A stretch of DNA of 64,000 nucleotides from CAYSGL01 sp964520985 (GCA_964520985.1 CAZFPB010000001.1:372001-436000), one strand, 5' to 3'. Counted from the first letter of the stretch, positions 1 through 9,671 are shown. Numbers and translations are program-made. The notes: generated from the letters alone by a model not told the origin.

Positions 1-1
1 T

Positions 2-97
2 CCGGCCAAGTTCATGCGAAAGCTTACGCAGGAGGATTTGGATTTCTTCCCTGTCTCGGCTGATAATTATGCGCGTCTGGCGAAGGAGTATCTGTAA
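2..97 (+). CDS. C-terminal end of an unidentified protein (partial)
   Basis: An open frame enters from the left edge and ends at TAA 95-97. It gives a 31-residue tail that ends NYARLAKEYL. The tail is charged and has no recognisable motif, and its start lies outside the window. The reading frame is uninterrupted and the methyltransferase gene follows on the same strand 29 bases later, so a real gene end is plausible. Function cannot be assigned. Confidence 0.5.
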   Translation, partial: PAKFMRKLTQEDLDFFPVSADNYARLAKEYL

Positions 98-126
98 TTT
101 GCTCCTGATTATGCAAGGATGGCGGG

Positions 127-774
127 ATGAATAAAATTCTGTACAAGATGAATATTTCTTTGAGGCGATTAATGCCGGAGAGAATGAAGGTGATCCTGCG
201 CCTTATCAAGCTTTCCCTGATGCCTTATCCCGCCTATGCGCCGATTATTCCACAGTCTCTTCTTAGCGGGTGCAAGCTGATGAGTTCGCGGGAAGAGATG
301 CTGTACAGCTTGCCTAAAAATGCAGTGATTGGCGAAGTCGGATCTTTATATGGAGATCTATCGCGCGATATTCTGGAGCGATGTTCCCCCAAGGAATTAC
401 ATCTTTTCGATATCGATTTTAGCCCCCTATATGAAGATGTTGCAACATCTCCGGTCGTTCATAAACATGCTGGATTGTCGATTGATACCCTTCATCAATG
501 CGGGAATAGTTCATTTGACTGGATTTATATTGATGCTGATCACACCTATCAAGGTGTGATGGCGGATATAAAAGCAGCCATGCCGAAAGTTAAGCCAGGC
601 GGCTATCTTATCTTCAATGATTTTGCCCGTATTACGCCGCATGGATTTGGCACGTTCGGCGTCCATCAGGCTGTATGCGAATTTGCTGTGGCTGAAAATT
701 GGACGTTTGAATATTTCTGCCTGCAGGAAAACGCTCTTTATGATGTCGCGCTTAGAAAACCTTTACAAAGTTAA
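127..774 (+). CDS. Class I SAM-dependent methyltransferase (Methyltransf_24-like)
   Basis: A 215-residue protein with a Rossmann-type methyltransferase core. The SAM-binding loop is GEVGSLYGD (about residues 68-76), then HLFDIDFS for the acidic end of strand 2, then DWIYIDADHTYQGV, which is the signature of the Methyltransf_24 group, and GGYLIFNDF. The first 50 residues are basic and hydrophobic and could sit against a membrane or partner. The substrate is unknown; relatives often occur with glycan or polysaccharide genes, but no such genes are visible here. Its last 12 bases overlap the convergent gene at 763-1113. Confidence 0.8.
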   Translation: MNKILYKMNISLRRLMPERMKVILRLIKLSLMPYPAYAPIIPQSLLSGCKLMSSREEMLYSLPKNAVIGEVGSLYGDLSRDILERCSPKELHLFDIDFSPLYEDVATSPVVHKHAGLSIDTLHQCGNSSFDWIYIDADHTYQGVMADIKAAMPKVKPGGYLIFNDFARITPHGFGTFGVHQAVCEFAVAENWTFEYFCLQENALYDVALRKPLQS

Positions 775-1113
775 AGTATGATTGTCCGGATTTTTATTCC
801 GGGGAAGAATAATTACGTTGTGAATTTTTGAAGCATCGCTGTTCGGATAATCAAAAATATAATTCGCACTGTAGTCATTCAGTGTTTTAAAAGTTTCATA
901 AAAAGCATCCTGATCAGCCGCACTGGTAAAAGAAGCAATAACGCTACGTGTGTTGATAAGCAGAGCGCATTTCTCAACTTTGGCAGCCCATATCAATCTG
1001 TGCAGCTCGCATTCAAGGTCGTCTCTGGCTTTGCCATCAAGAGGCCGGGGGTAATGAAATAATGTTTCAAAACATTTCGTAAGGCGCAGAAGGGAGCGGA
1101 TATCGTCAGGCAT
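763..1113 (-). CDS. Hypothetical protein, 116 aa
   Basis: Second gene of a two-gene unit on the minus strand; its ATG overlaps the stop of the preceding gene by one base (TAATG), which implies translational coupling. The protein is mixed alpha/beta with no signal peptide or membrane segment. The segment CALLINTRSVIASFTSAADQ resembles the short strand-helix style of STAS-like or PilZ-like sensor proteins, but I do not recognise the family. Its tail overlaps the convergent methyltransferase gene by 12 bases. No function is assigned. Confidence 0.6.
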   Translation of the reverse strand: MPDDIRSLLRLTKCFETLFHYPRPLDGKARDDLECELHRLIWAAKVEKCALLINTRSVIASFTSAADQDAFYETFKTLNDYSANYIFDYPNSDASKIHNVIILPRNKNPDNHTLTL

Positions 1114-1604
1114 TATACCGGCACAGCTTCAAGGGTGGCTTTTCTGATTACAGGCAAATAGCGCCAGACCATGAAATAGCTCCCTTTGTCTTTCGCTTCA
1201 ATAATGACCGAGTTTTCATCGGGCATAGGGTCAATTTCGATTGCCCGATGCAAGCCTGCTTGCGTGGAAGCTTGTTTAAAGGCTGTGGCAATTTTATTCA
1301 TCTGACGTGTCTGCTTTGCATCCGCTCTGCGCGAATAAACTTCCGTGATGATGCTTTCATCAAAGTTAAAATCTTCCAACGCCGCAAAATGTTCGCGATC
1401 CAGATGACGCTGAAACATGATGTGAATCGCATCGGGGCCATATTTAAAAGTGGCATCGTGAATATCGGCAAGTAGCAAAACTTTATTGCAGGCTGCGCGC
1501 AGTTCATCGAAGGTGTTAACGCCGATAAAATCGGACGGCTTTCGTATTACTTTGGTGACAAAATCGTCGTTTGCGCTTGTCTGTGGTGCCATGTAGTCCC
1601 CCAT
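1113..1604 (-). CDS. Hypothetical protein, 163 aa
   Basis: First gene of the minus-strand pair. The first ATG gives MGDYMAPQTS; a second ATG four codons later is also possible. The protein is soluble, rich in charged residues, and has no motif I recognise. It contains a helix with many lysines and arginines (about residues 93-110) and a C-terminal half rich in beta strands. It is coupled to the next gene by a one-base overlap, so the two products probably act together. The upstream region up to phaC is short (57 bases). Confidence 0.6.
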   Translation of the reverse strand: MGDYMAPQTSANDDFVTKVIRKPSDFIGVNTFDELRAACNKVLLLADIHDATFKYGPDAIHIMFQRHLDREHFAALEDFNFDESIITEVYSRRADAKQTRQMNKIATAFKQASTQAGLHRAIEIDPMPDENSVIIEAKDKGSYFMVWRYLPVIRKATLEAVPV

Positions 1605-1661
1605 ACAAATTAATACATGAGAAAACCCTAATGGCTTGTTATGGGAAGAGTCAACGCTTAA

Positions 1662-3434
1662 TCAGAGTTTTTTGCGGACATAGTTACCGGGTGCGGGGGT
1701 GAGGGCGGATTTGATGGGGCGGGCGGGGACGCGCGCGCCGGTAAAGCGTTCAGCCCATGCTTGCCAGTGCGTCCACCAGGAGCCGGGATTTTCCTTGGCA
1801 TTCTTCAACCAATCGGCCGGTTTGTCCTCGATCTGATCAGAGGTCCAGTAGCCGTATTTATTGGCGGCGGGCGGATTGACGACGCCGGCGATGTGGCCGG
1901 ACTTGGCGAGGGTAAAAGTGGTCTCACCGCCAAAAAGAGCTGGGCCAGCATAGGTCGCGCGCCACGGGGCTATGTGATCGTCGTGCGCGGAAAGAAAATA
2001 GGCGGGTGTTTCAATGTTGCCGAGATCGATTTTTGTGCCGCCGATCGTCAAACGGTTGGGGACGATCAAATCATTGTTCAGATACATCCAGCGCAGATAA
2101 TCGCAGCCCATGCGCATCGGCAGGTTGGTGGAATCGTTATTCCAGTAGAGCAAGTCGAAGGCGCTTGGCTCTTTGCCCATCAGGTAATTGTTGACGACGA
2201 ACGACCAGATGAGATCATTGGCGCGTAGAGAAGAGAACGTGCGTTGCAGGTAGAGTGCGTCGAGATAGCCGCGCTCTTTCATCTGCTCTTCTAAAAAGTT
2301 GATCTGCGCATCGTCTATGAAGAGACGCAGTTCGCCCGCATTTTTGAAATCGAGCAGGGTGGTGAGGAAGGTCGCCGATTTGATACGGCTACTTTGCTTT
2401 TTGACGGCGAGGTGGGCGGTAGCAATGGCAAGCAAGGTTCCGCCGATGCAGTAACCAATCGTATTGGTGGATGTTTCGCCGGTGATTGTTTCGATCTGGG
2501 TCAGCGCTTCGATGATGCCGTTATCGAGATAGCCATCGAACCCGACATCGCGCAGCGCGCCGTCCGGATTAACCCACGAAATCATGAAGACGGTGTGGCC
2601 CTGATCGGTCAGCCATTTCACCAGCGAGTTATCGGGGCGCAGGTCGAGAATATAATATTTGTTGATCCACGGCGGAATGATCAGCAGAGGCGTTTTGAAC
2701 ACGTCTTTGCCGGTGGCTTCATACTGGATCAGCTCCATCATTTCATTTTTGAAAACGACCGCGCCTTTGGTGGTGGCGATGTTCTGGCCGACGATGAAGG
2801 CATCTTCATCGGTGGTGCTGATGCGCAGCATGCCTTGCCCGCGCTCCATGTCTTCTACGAGGTTTTCTAGTCCATGCAGGAGGTTTTCGCCCTTGGTGCG
2901 GACGGTTTCAGCAATGATATCGGGGTTGGTGAGCACAAAGTTGCTGGGCGACATCGCATCGAGATATTGGCGCGTGGCGTAGTCGAGTTTAGCGCGGGTC
3001 GATTCATCGAGGCCGTCCGCCGTGTCGATCGTCTTCATCATCCAGTCTCGGGTGAGCAAATAGGACTGACGAATGTAATCATACAAAAGATTGTCATGCC
3101 ATTCAGGCGATTTGAACCGCTTGTCGAACGTTGCGGGCGCAACCGCGGGTGCATCATTGGCGCCCTGAAAGCGCGCCATCGTGCTCTGCCAGAGTTTGGT
3201 GCAGTTGGCCCAGTATTCGGTCTGCATCTCGGCCATTTTTTCGGGATGCTGGAGCAGGCTGGTCATCAGGCTGGTATAGGCTTCCTGCAGATGAAGGGGG
3301 TAGCTCATCATGGTCTGCCATTCGGCGGTTTGGTCGCTCATTGCGCGCTGCATCAGCGGCTGGGCGCGGGCATAGACATCGGCCAGAATGGCAGAGAGGT
3401 CGGCGCCGGTGTTGTTATCTTTGGGGGAAACCAT
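1662..3434 (-). CDS. phaC: Class I poly(3-hydroxyalkanoate) synthase
   Basis: Polymerises (R)-3-hydroxyacyl-CoA into the carbon-storage polyester PHA on the granule surface. At 590 residues it has the usual class I length. The PhaC N-terminal domain leads into an alpha/beta hydrolase fold with PPWINKYYILDLRP (254-267) and the lipase-like box GYCIGG (327-332), whose Cys329 is the nucleophile. The catalytic Asp lies in SAHDDHIAPW and the His in SGHIAGVVNPP. No phasin, phaA/B or phaR gene is next to it, so it stands alone here. The start at 3434 gives MVSPKDNN. Confidence 0.95.
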   Translation of the reverse strand: MVSPKDNNTGADLSAILADVYARAQPLMQRAMSDQTAEWQTMMSYPLHLQEAYTSLMTSLLQHPEKMAEMQTEYWANCTKLWQSTMARFQGANDAPAVAPATFDKRFKSPEWHDNLLYDYIRQSYLLTRDWMMKTIDTADGLDESTRAKLDYATRQYLDAMSPSNFVLTNPDIIAETVRTKGENLLHGLENLVEDMERGQGMLRISTTDEDAFIVGQNIATTKGAVVFKNEMMELIQYEATGKDVFKTPLLIIPPWINKYYILDLRPDNSLVKWLTDQGHTVFMISWVNPDGALRDVGFDGYLDNGIIEALTQIETITGETSTNTIGYCIGGTLLAIATAHLAVKKQSSRIKSATFLTTLLDFKNAGELRLFIDDAQINFLEEQMKERGYLDALYLQRTFSSLRANDLIWSFVVNNYLMGKEPSAFDLLYWNNDSTNLPMRMGCDYLRWMYLNNDLIVPNRLTIGGTKIDLGNIETPAYFLSAHDDHIAPWRATYAGPALFGGETTFTLAKSGHIAGVVNPPAANKYGYWTSDQIEDKPADWLKNAKENPGSWWTHWQAWAERFTGARVPARPIKSALTPAPGNYVRKKL

Positions 3435-3599
3435 GGGGATAAGTCTTTAACCTTATTGCAGAACAAGACGTTAGAGCTTACAAAGTGCCTTATTCACCGT
3501 CCCTTATCAAGAGGCGGTTTAATGATGTTCGATATTGCCTAAAGCTGGTCTATCCCGCAGGATAGAGTTCGTTTGTAATAATACGCCGGAGGGGCGCAC

Positions 3600-4454
3600 G
3601 TGGTTTCGAAATTTTTGACAGTAACAGTGGGTCTGACAGCGGTGTTGACGCTAAGCGCGTGCGAGCACGGCATGTGGAAGGGCGAGCCCGGTAAAGTAGT
3701 CGACGCCAGAACGGGCGCGCCGGAAGTGCAAAATGGCCCGGTTATTCCATCGGTGCAAAATCCACCGGGCGGCGTGAAGGCCGCGCATAATTTTCCGCCG
3801 CCGAACGGGCGCGACCTGATGGTATTGACCGACAAGCTGGGTAACAGCTCCGTTGAAATTTACGATATCGATAGTTCTTCTCCACGCACCTATGGCGGGG
3901 GCGGGGCATCGGGCGCAGCCGCAGGCGGCATGCCGTCGTCGGTTGAGTCATCCGTCACCGTTTTCCCGGTTGAAGGCGGCACCTATCCGGGACAGATGGC
4001 CTCTACCTGGCCGAACAGCGTTCTGCCTGTCAGCAACAGCGGTGCCACAGGATATAAAGGCGGCAGTGCAAGCATGAGCGGCGGGCGCGCCTCAGCCAGC
4101 GTCGGCACAGGCTACACGCCATCGCAAATTTTCTTCAAACATGGTTCCTCGCGCCTGGGCAATGGCGACCAGCAAATTCTTCGTCAGGTTGCTGATCAGG
4201 CGAAATTCTCGCCGGTTGAGCGCGTAAGCATTGAAGGGCATGCCAGCGCGCGTACGGGCGTTGCCGATCCGGTCGAAGCCAAGATTATCAACCTGAAAGA
4301 GTCGATGAACCGCGCGTTCAATGTGTCGAGCCAGTTGATGCGCAATGGCGTCCCTGCCGAAAAAATCAAGACGACGGTGTGGGGCGATACCAAAAACGAC
4401 GGCGGGTCAGAAGAGCATAACCGCCGCGTCGATATCATCACCGGCGGACAATAA
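3600..4454 (+). CDS. OmpA-family outer-membrane lipoprotein
   Basis: Starts at GTG 3600 behind a GGAGG site (about 3588-3592). The N-terminus MVSKFLTVTVGLTAVLTLSAC ends in a lipobox (LSAC, Cys21), so the mature protein should be lipidated. A long Pro/Gly/Ser-rich linker (to about residue 170) leads to a C-terminal OmpA-like peptidoglycan-binding domain containing SIEGHASARTG and a final NRRVDIITGGQ. Pal-like proteins are shorter, so this is a longer envelope anchor with a disordered spacer. It ends five bases before hom, probably by chance rather than functional linkage. Confidence 0.85.
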   Translation: MVSKFLTVTVGLTAVLTLSACEHGMWKGEPGKVVDARTGAPEVQNGPVIPSVQNPPGGVKAAHNFPPPNGRDLMVLTDKLGNSSVEIYDIDSSSPRTYGGGGASGAAAGGMPSSVESSVTVFPVEGGTYPGQMASTWPNSVLPVSNSGATGYKGGSASMSGGRASASVGTGYTPSQIFFKHGSSRLGNGDQQILRQVADQAKFSPVERVSIEGHASARTGVADPVEAKIINLKESMNRAFNVSSQLMRNGVPAEKIKTTVWGDTKNDGGSEEHNRRVDIITGGQ

Positions 4455-4459
4455 GTTTC

Positions 4460-5755
4460 ATGACCAGCGCGTTTAAAATCGGTATAGCGGGCCTTGGTAC
4501 CGTTGGCACGGGTATTGTTCAAATTCTGCAAAAGCATGGGGCAGCGATCAATGCGCGCGCCGAGCGCCCTGTTGAAATCGTCGCCGTGAGTGCGCGCACC
4601 AAAAACAAAAAACGCGAGGCCGATCTCTCCGCTTATGAGTGGGTAGATAATCCAATCGATCTGGCGACGCGCGCCGATCTTGATTGCGTGATTGAGGTCA
4701 TGGGCGGAGAAGAGGGCGCGGCTCTTGAGTTGGTTCGCACCGCGCTTGAAAACGGCAAGCATGTCATTACCGCGAACAAGGCGATGCTCGCCCATCACGG
4801 ATTAGAACTGGCAAAGCTGGCGGAAGAAAAAAATCTCGCGCTGTCCTATGAGGCGGCGGTCGCGGGCGGTATCCCGGTGATCCGCGCGATCCGTGAAGGC
4901 TTATCTCCCAATTCCATTCAGGCCGTGTATGGCATTCTCAACGGCACCTGCAATTATATCCTCACGCAGATGCGCGAAACGGGGCGTGATTTTAATGACG
5001 TGTTGAAAGAAGCGCAGGAAAAGGGTTATGCCGAAGCTGATCCGACCTTCGATGTCGATGGGATTGATGCCGCGCATAAATTATCGCTGCTTGTGGCGCT
5101 GTCGTTCGGGATCGCACCGGATTTTGACTCGCTCGATATCACCGGCATTCGCGCCATCACTGCCGAGGATATTCAGGCGGCAGGCGAGATGGGCTATAAA
5201 ATCAAACTGCTGGGCAGTGCCCGCAGGCTGGAAGACGGATCGATCGCGCAAAGCATGGCGCCGGCTCTGATCCCTGTCGGCAAACCAATGGCGTCGGTTG
5301 AAGATGTATTTAACGCCGTGGTGGTCGAGGGTGATTTTGTCGGCACGGTTATGCTGGAGGGGCGCGGCGCGGGCGGCGGTCCGACAGCAACCTCTATTGT
5401 TGCTGATCTGACCGATCTGGCGCGCGGCGAATTCCGTCCAATCTTCGGCATCCCCGCTAAAGAGTTAAAGTCAGGTGTGAAATCCAGTCCGCAAAATATT
5501 GTAAATGAATATTATTTACGGCTTAGCGTTCTGGACAAACCCGGCGTGATTGCCGATGTATCGGCTATTCTGCGCGATCAGGGCATCTCCATTCAGGCGA
5601 TGAACCAGAAGGGGCGCGACCCCGGCCAGCCGGTCAGCGTCATCCTGACCACCCACGATATCAGCAAATCCGCTATCGACAAGGCGCTCAGCGTCCTGGG
5701 GCAACTGGGCAGCCTTGCGGCGCCGCCGCTGGCGATACGCATTGAAGCCTTTTAG
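4460..5755 (+). CDS. hom: Homoserine dehydrogenase
   Basis: Reduces aspartate semialdehyde to homoserine in the threonine/methionine branch. The 431-residue protein has an N-terminal NAD(P) fold (GIAGLGTVGTGIV, residues 6-18), the central catalytic domain with GILNGTCNYILTQM and YAEADPTFDVDGIDAAHKL, and a C-terminal ACT domain (from about residue 355, RLSVLDKPGVIADVSAIL) expected to bind threonine for feedback control. glpX follows after 23 bases and recJ overlaps glpX, a familiar alphaproteobacterial order. Confidence 0.95.
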   Translation: MTSAFKIGIAGLGTVGTGIVQILQKHGAAINARAERPVEIVAVSARTKNKKREADLSAYEWVDNPIDLATRADLDCVIEVMGGEEGAALELVRTALENGKHVITANKAMLAHHGLELAKLAEEKNLALSYEAAVAGGIPVIRAIREGLSPNSIQAVYGILNGTCNYILTQMRETGRDFNDVLKEAQEKGYAEADPTFDVDGIDAAHKLSLLVALSFGIAPDFDSLDITGIRAITAEDIQAAGEMGYKIKLLGSARRLEDGSIAQSMAPALIPVGKPMASVEDVFNAVVVEGDFVGTVMLEGRGAGGGPTATSIVADLTDLARGEFRPIFGIPAKELKSGVKSSPQNIVNEYYLRLSVLDKPGVIADVSAILRDQGISIQAMNQKGRDPGQPVSVILTTHDISKSAIDKALSVLGQLGSLAAPPLAIRIEAF

Positions 5756-5778
5756 CCGGGTGCGCTACACTGGCTCTC

Positions 5779-6762
5779 ATGATTCCCGATGAAACCTTTT
5801 CGATGGATAGAAACCTGGCGCTGGAAGCAGTGCGGGTGACGGAAGCGGCTGCGCTGGCCGCATCGCGTACCGTCGGGCGCGGGGATGAAGAAGCTGCCGA
5901 CAAAGCGGCGGTCGATGCCATGCGCGCGGCGCTGAATACCCTCTCCATTTCGGGCCGTGTGGTAATCGGCGAAGGTGAGCGCGACGAAGCGCCGATGCTC
6001 TATATCGGCGAGGAAGTCGGCAACGGGCAGGGGCCGCGCGTTGATATCGCGCTCGATCCCCTCGAAGGCACCAGTATCACGGCCAAGGGCGGCGAGAACG
6101 CTCTCGCAGTATTGGCGATTGCCGATGAAGGCAGTTTTTTAAATGCGCCCGATACTTATATGCAGAAGATTGCCGTGGGGCCGGGGGTGGATGAAAATAT
6201 CCTCGATCTCGATGCGCCTGTGGGCGAAGTCTTGCAAAAAATTGCGAGGGCGAAAGACGCAAGGCTGGAAGATCTGCTCATCTGTATTCTCGATCGTCCG
6301 CGCCATGAAAAACTCATTCACGATGTCCGTGCGGCGGGCGCGCGCATCTCGCTCATTCAAGATGGAGATGTCAGCGCAGTAATCGCGGCAAGCGAGCCCG
6401 ATAGCGGTATCGATGTCTATATCGGGACTGGCGGCGCGCCGGAAGGCGTGCTGGCGGCTGCGGCGCTACAATGTATGGGAGGCAAGATGCTAGGCCGTCT
6501 TGTCTTCCGCAATGACGATGAAAAAGCGCGCGCGGAGAAGTGGGGGATTACCGATCTCTCCAAAATTTATGCGACCGACGATCTGGCCAAGCCGAATAAT
6601 GTGATGTTTGCGGCGACAGGTGTCACCAACGGCGCGATGCTGCGCGGTGTACGCCGCTATCCCGGCGGCGCGGTGACGCACTCCATCGTCATGCGTTCTA
6701 AATCCGGCACGGTGCGCCGTATCGAGGCGACGCATAATTTTGAGCGCAAGGCGGTGGCATGA
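5779..6762 (+). CDS. glpX: Class II fructose-1,6-bisphosphatase
   Basis: Hydrolyses fructose 1,6-bisphosphate in gluconeogenesis. The 327-residue product shows MDRNLALEAVRVTEAAALAA near the start, VIGEGERDEAPMLYIGE, and the metal-binding stretch DIALDPLEGTS, followed by YIGTGGAPEGVLAAAALQCMGG. All are hallmarks of the GlpX lithium-sensitive phosphatase family. The first ATG (5779) has no good ribosome site, so a start at the ATG in MDRNLA (5803) is possible. Its TGA overlaps the recJ start. Confidence 0.93.
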   Translation: MIPDETFSMDRNLALEAVRVTEAAALAASRTVGRGDEEAADKAAVDAMRAALNTLSISGRVVIGEGERDEAPMLYIGEEVGNGQGPRVDIALDPLEGTSITAKGGENALAVLAIADEGSFLNAPDTYMQKIAVGPGVDENILDLDAPVGEVLQKIARAKDARLEDLLICILDRPRHEKLIHDVRAAGARISLIQDGDVSAVIAASEPDSGIDVYIGTGGAPEGVLAAAALQCMGGKMLGRLVFRNDDEKARAEKWGITDLSKIYATDDLAKPNNVMFAATGVTNGAMLRGVRRYPGGAVTHSIVMRSKSGTVRRIEATHNFERKAVA

Positions 6763-8579
6763 TGAGCCTGCTATCCGTCGAACAAAGCCTCAAAAAATGC
6801 AAATGGGTGATGCCGCAGGCCGATGACAATGCGGTTGCGCACATTATGCAGATGCACAGCCTGCCGGAATATATCGCGCGCATGCTGGTATCGCGCGGCA
6901 TTGCCCCAGATGCGGTGAAAGGGTTCCTGTTCCCCTCTTTAAAGGATAATTTTCCTGATCCGTTCAGTCTCGTCGGAATGCAAGCGATGGCCGAGTTTGT
7001 CGCGGATGCTATTCAAACAGATAAAAAAATTGGCATCTTTGCTGATTTCGACGTCGATGGCGCGACCAGCGCTGCGATCCTCACCCGCTTCCTTCGTCAT
7101 ACGGGACAGGAACCGATTGTCTATATCCCTGACCGCCTTGAAGAAGGGTATGGCCCAAACATTGCCGCGTTCACCAAATTAAAAGAGCAGGGTGTTGACG
7201 TGTTGCTTGTTGCCGACTGTGGTATCACGGCGTTCGAGGTGATTGAGCAGGGGCGCGCGCTCGGCCTCGACATTATCGTCTTCGATCACCATGAAGCGGA
7301 AGACACGCTGCCGAATGCGACGCACATCATCAATCCCAAGCGTAAGGATGATACGTCCGGCCTCGGTATGCTCGCCGCGTGCGGCGTGTGCTTCATGAGC
7401 TGTGTCGGGATCAACAAGGTATTACGCGAGCGCGGCTTTTATGCGCAGATTGGTCGCCCCGAAGCGCCGATGAAAAACTGGATGGATATCGTCGCGCTGG
7501 GCACGGTGTGCGATATGGTGCCGATGATCGGCGTCAACCGCCTGTTTGTACGTGCCGGGTTCCAGCAGATGGGATATCGAAATAACCCCGGCATCAACGC
7601 TTTATTTGAAGTGGCAGGGGTGACCGCCACGCCAGCGCCCGATCATGCAGGATTCACGCTTGGGCCCCGCATCAATGCAGGCTCGCGTGTGCACAAATCC
7701 GATCTAGGTGCGCGTTTGCTTTCAACCGATGACATCGACGCCGCGCGCGCGATTGCGTGGACGCTGGAAGAGTGCAACGAACAGCGCAAGGAACTGCAAA
7801 CGACGATGGTGAAAGAAGCCACGGCGATGGTCGAGCGCGAGGGGCTGGATCGTTTTCCGGTCATTCTCGTCGGGCATGAAAGCTGGCATCCGGGCCTGTC
7901 GGGGCTTGTCGCGGGCAAGCTGAAAGACCGCTATAATAAACCCGCCGTTGTCATCGCCTATGCCAAGAATGCTGATGGCAGTCTGGAAGGGCGCGGATCA
8001 GGCCGCTCGGTTGCCGGTATCAGCATGGCGCAGATTTTTATCGATGCGCGCAATGAAGGGCTGCTGATCAAGGGCGGCGGTCACGCGATGGCGGGCGGTC
8101 TCACCATTGCGCCGGACAAAATAGAAGATTTCCGCGCCTATCTTGTGGCGCATGTGGAAAGGCAGCTCTCTGGCGAAGAAGAGCGCGTCGAAGAAATGCT
8201 GATCGAAAGTATTGCCACGGTGCGCGGCGCACGCGTCGATCAGGTGCGCTTGTTGACCGAGCATATGGGGCCGTTCGGTGTCGGTCATGCCGAACCGATC
8301 TTTGCGCTATCCAACGTGCGCATCCATCTGGTCGATGTATTGAAAGACAAACATGTACGGGTGCAGTTTTCCGATTGGGAAGGCGGCACACGCATGAAAG
8401 CGATGCTGTTCTATGGCGTCGGCACACCGCTTGGCGATACGCTGATCAAGCAGGGACGCAACGAAGCCTGGCATATTGCCGGACAATTCAAGATCAATGA
8501 ATGGCAGGGGCGGGAAAGCGTTGAGTTCTTTGTTCTCGACGCCGCGCCTTTAAACAATGCGGCCCGCGCCGCCGCTTAA
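6759..8579 (+). CDS. recJ: Single-stranded-DNA-specific 5'-3' exonuclease RecJ
   Basis: A 606-residue DHH-family exonuclease used in recombinational and mismatch repair. The metal-binding motifs are FADFDVDGATSAAI (motif I), LLVADCGI, and the DHH signature in IVFDHHEAED, followed by a DHHA1 domain with GRGSGRSVAGISM and KGGGHAMAGGL, and a C-terminal OB-like domain. The start codons are ATGATG; the first A of this pair lies inside the glpX end, so the genes are coupled. There are no breaks. Confidence 0.95.
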   Translation: MMSLLSVEQSLKKCKWVMPQADDNAVAHIMQMHSLPEYIARMLVSRGIAPDAVKGFLFPSLKDNFPDPFSLVGMQAMAEFVADAIQTDKKIGIFADFDVDGATSAAILTRFLRHTGQEPIVYIPDRLEEGYGPNIAAFTKLKEQGVDVLLVADCGITAFEVIEQGRALGLDIIVFDHHEAEDTLPNATHIINPKRKDDTSGLGMLAACGVCFMSCVGINKVLRERGFYAQIGRPEAPMKNWMDIVALGTVCDMVPMIGVNRLFVRAGFQQMGYRNNPGINALFEVAGVTATPAPDHAGFTLGPRINAGSRVHKSDLGARLLSTDDIDAARAIAWTLEECNEQRKELQTTMVKEATAMVEREGLDRFPVILVGHESWHPGLSGLVAGKLKDRYNKPAVVIAYAKNADGSLEGRGSGRSVAGISMAQIFIDARNEGLLIKGGGHAMAGGLTIAPDKIEDFRAYLVAHVERQLSGEEERVEEMLIESIATVRGARVDQVRLLTEHMGPFGVGHAEPIFALSNVRIHLVDVLKDKHVRVQFSDWEGGTRMKAMLFYGVGTPLGDTLIKQGRNEAWHIAGQFKINEWQGRESVEFFVLDAAPLNNAARAAA

Positions 8580-8593
8580 CGGGGGAAAACACT

Positions 8594-9517
8594 ATGTCGT
8601 ACGCTTCTATCCGCACGTTTGCGGAAACTCATTTTAACTGGATTTTATTAAGTGCTTTTTTGATCGGTATGATCGCACCGGGGCTGGATCGCATTCCAAC
8701 CGATTTTGTCGTCTATGGAACAGGCGCGATTATTTTCCTCGCCTGCGCGCGCATCTCGATGAAGGAGCTTGAATCGGTCGATATTTTTACGATCGGCGGT
8801 TTTACGCTCGCGCGTTTCATCCTTATTCCTTTTGTTATCTATTTTGCCGTGATGTTTATCTTTCCCGATCTGGCTATCGGCAGTTTTCTGCTGGCTTTGA
8901 TGCCGGCGGGTGTCGCGGTCGCCGTGCTCACGTCCATTACGGCAGGCAATGTCGCTCTTGGATTAAGCCTGACGATCGTCTCCAGCCTTCTGGCGCCTGC
9001 CGTCGTGCCGTCGGCTTTTGCCATGCTCGGTCACATGTTACAGATCGACCTGCTCGATATGTTCAAGACGCTGGCGATGATGGTGTTTCTGCCCATCGCG
9101 CTTTATTTCGGTCTGGCGCGGCCCATCACGCCCGTTAAAAATATCGTCCGGGAGAACGGGAAGTTTTTCTCCATCATTATCATGGTGGTACTGACGTCGG
9201 TCATCGTGGCGCAAAAGCGCACGGTTTTCTTTGAAGACCCGATTTTTGTGTTCGAATCGATCCTCGTACTCTCCGTGCTGTTCTTTATCTTTTATGTGTC
9301 GGCGTGGGGACTGGCCTTCCGTAGCGCTTTGCCGGAGCGGATTGCTTATACTTATGGTAGCGGGGCGATGAACAACAACCTCGGGATTGCGCTCGCCTAT
9401 ATATATTTCGACGCCAAAACCACGCTTTTCCTCGTTTTAAGCGAGATTGTCTGGGTTTTGGCCATGTCGACATTCCAGACCTGGCTGAAGGGGCGAAAAA
9501 CCCCCGTAATTCCCTGA
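8594..9517 (+). CDS. Bile acid:sodium symporter (BASS) superfamily transporter
   Basis: A 307-residue inner-membrane protein with about nine or ten hydrophobic segments. The region LMPAGVAVAVLTSITAGNVA, followed by LGLSLTIVSSLLAPAVVP, matches the discontinuous-helix core of BASS carriers, and GAMNNNLGIALAY fits the second crossover helix. Ribosome site GGGGGA lies 8 bases upstream of the ATG. Substrate cannot be read from sequence; family members move organic anions with Na+. It is the last core gene before the tRNA-Glu insertion site. Confidence 0.8.
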   Translation: MSYASIRTFAETHFNWILLSAFLIGMIAPGLDRIPTDFVVYGTGAIIFLACARISMKELESVDIFTIGGFTLARFILIPFVIYFAVMFIFPDLAIGSFLLALMPAGVAVAVLTSITAGNVALGLSLTIVSSLLAPAVVPSAFAMLGHMLQIDLLDMFKTLAMMVFLPIALYFGLARPITPVKNIVRENGKFFSIIIMVVLTSVIVAQKRTVFFEDPIFVFESILVLSVLFFIFYVSAWGLAFRSALPERIAYTYGSGAMNNNLGIALAYIYFDAKTTLFLVLSEIVWVLAMSTFQTWLKGRKTPVIP

Positions 9518-9595
9518 TTTTTTACGCTTGATTTTTGCCGGCAAAGCCATTAATAAAACCCAACATCGTGGCCAGACGCCGATGATTTTCATTGC

Positions 9596-9671
9596 GTCCC
9601 GTTCGTCTAGTGGCCCAGGACACCTCCCTTTCACGGAGGCGACACGGGTTCGACTCCCGTACGGGACGCCA
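9596..9671 (+). tRNA. tRNA-Glu (anticodon UUC)
   Basis: A 76-base cloverleaf. The acceptor stem pairs GTCCCGT with ACGGGAC, the discriminator is G and CCA is encoded. The anticodon stem CCTCC/GGAGG encloses loop CTTTCAC with anticodon TTC. The T arm contains GGGTTCGACTCCC. Its 3' end is the apparent insertion site of the downstream integrase element. Confidence 0.97.

Noticed and set aside
2874..3542. Open frames antisense to phaC
   Set aside because: phaC is clearly real on the other strand; the antisense products have no family features.
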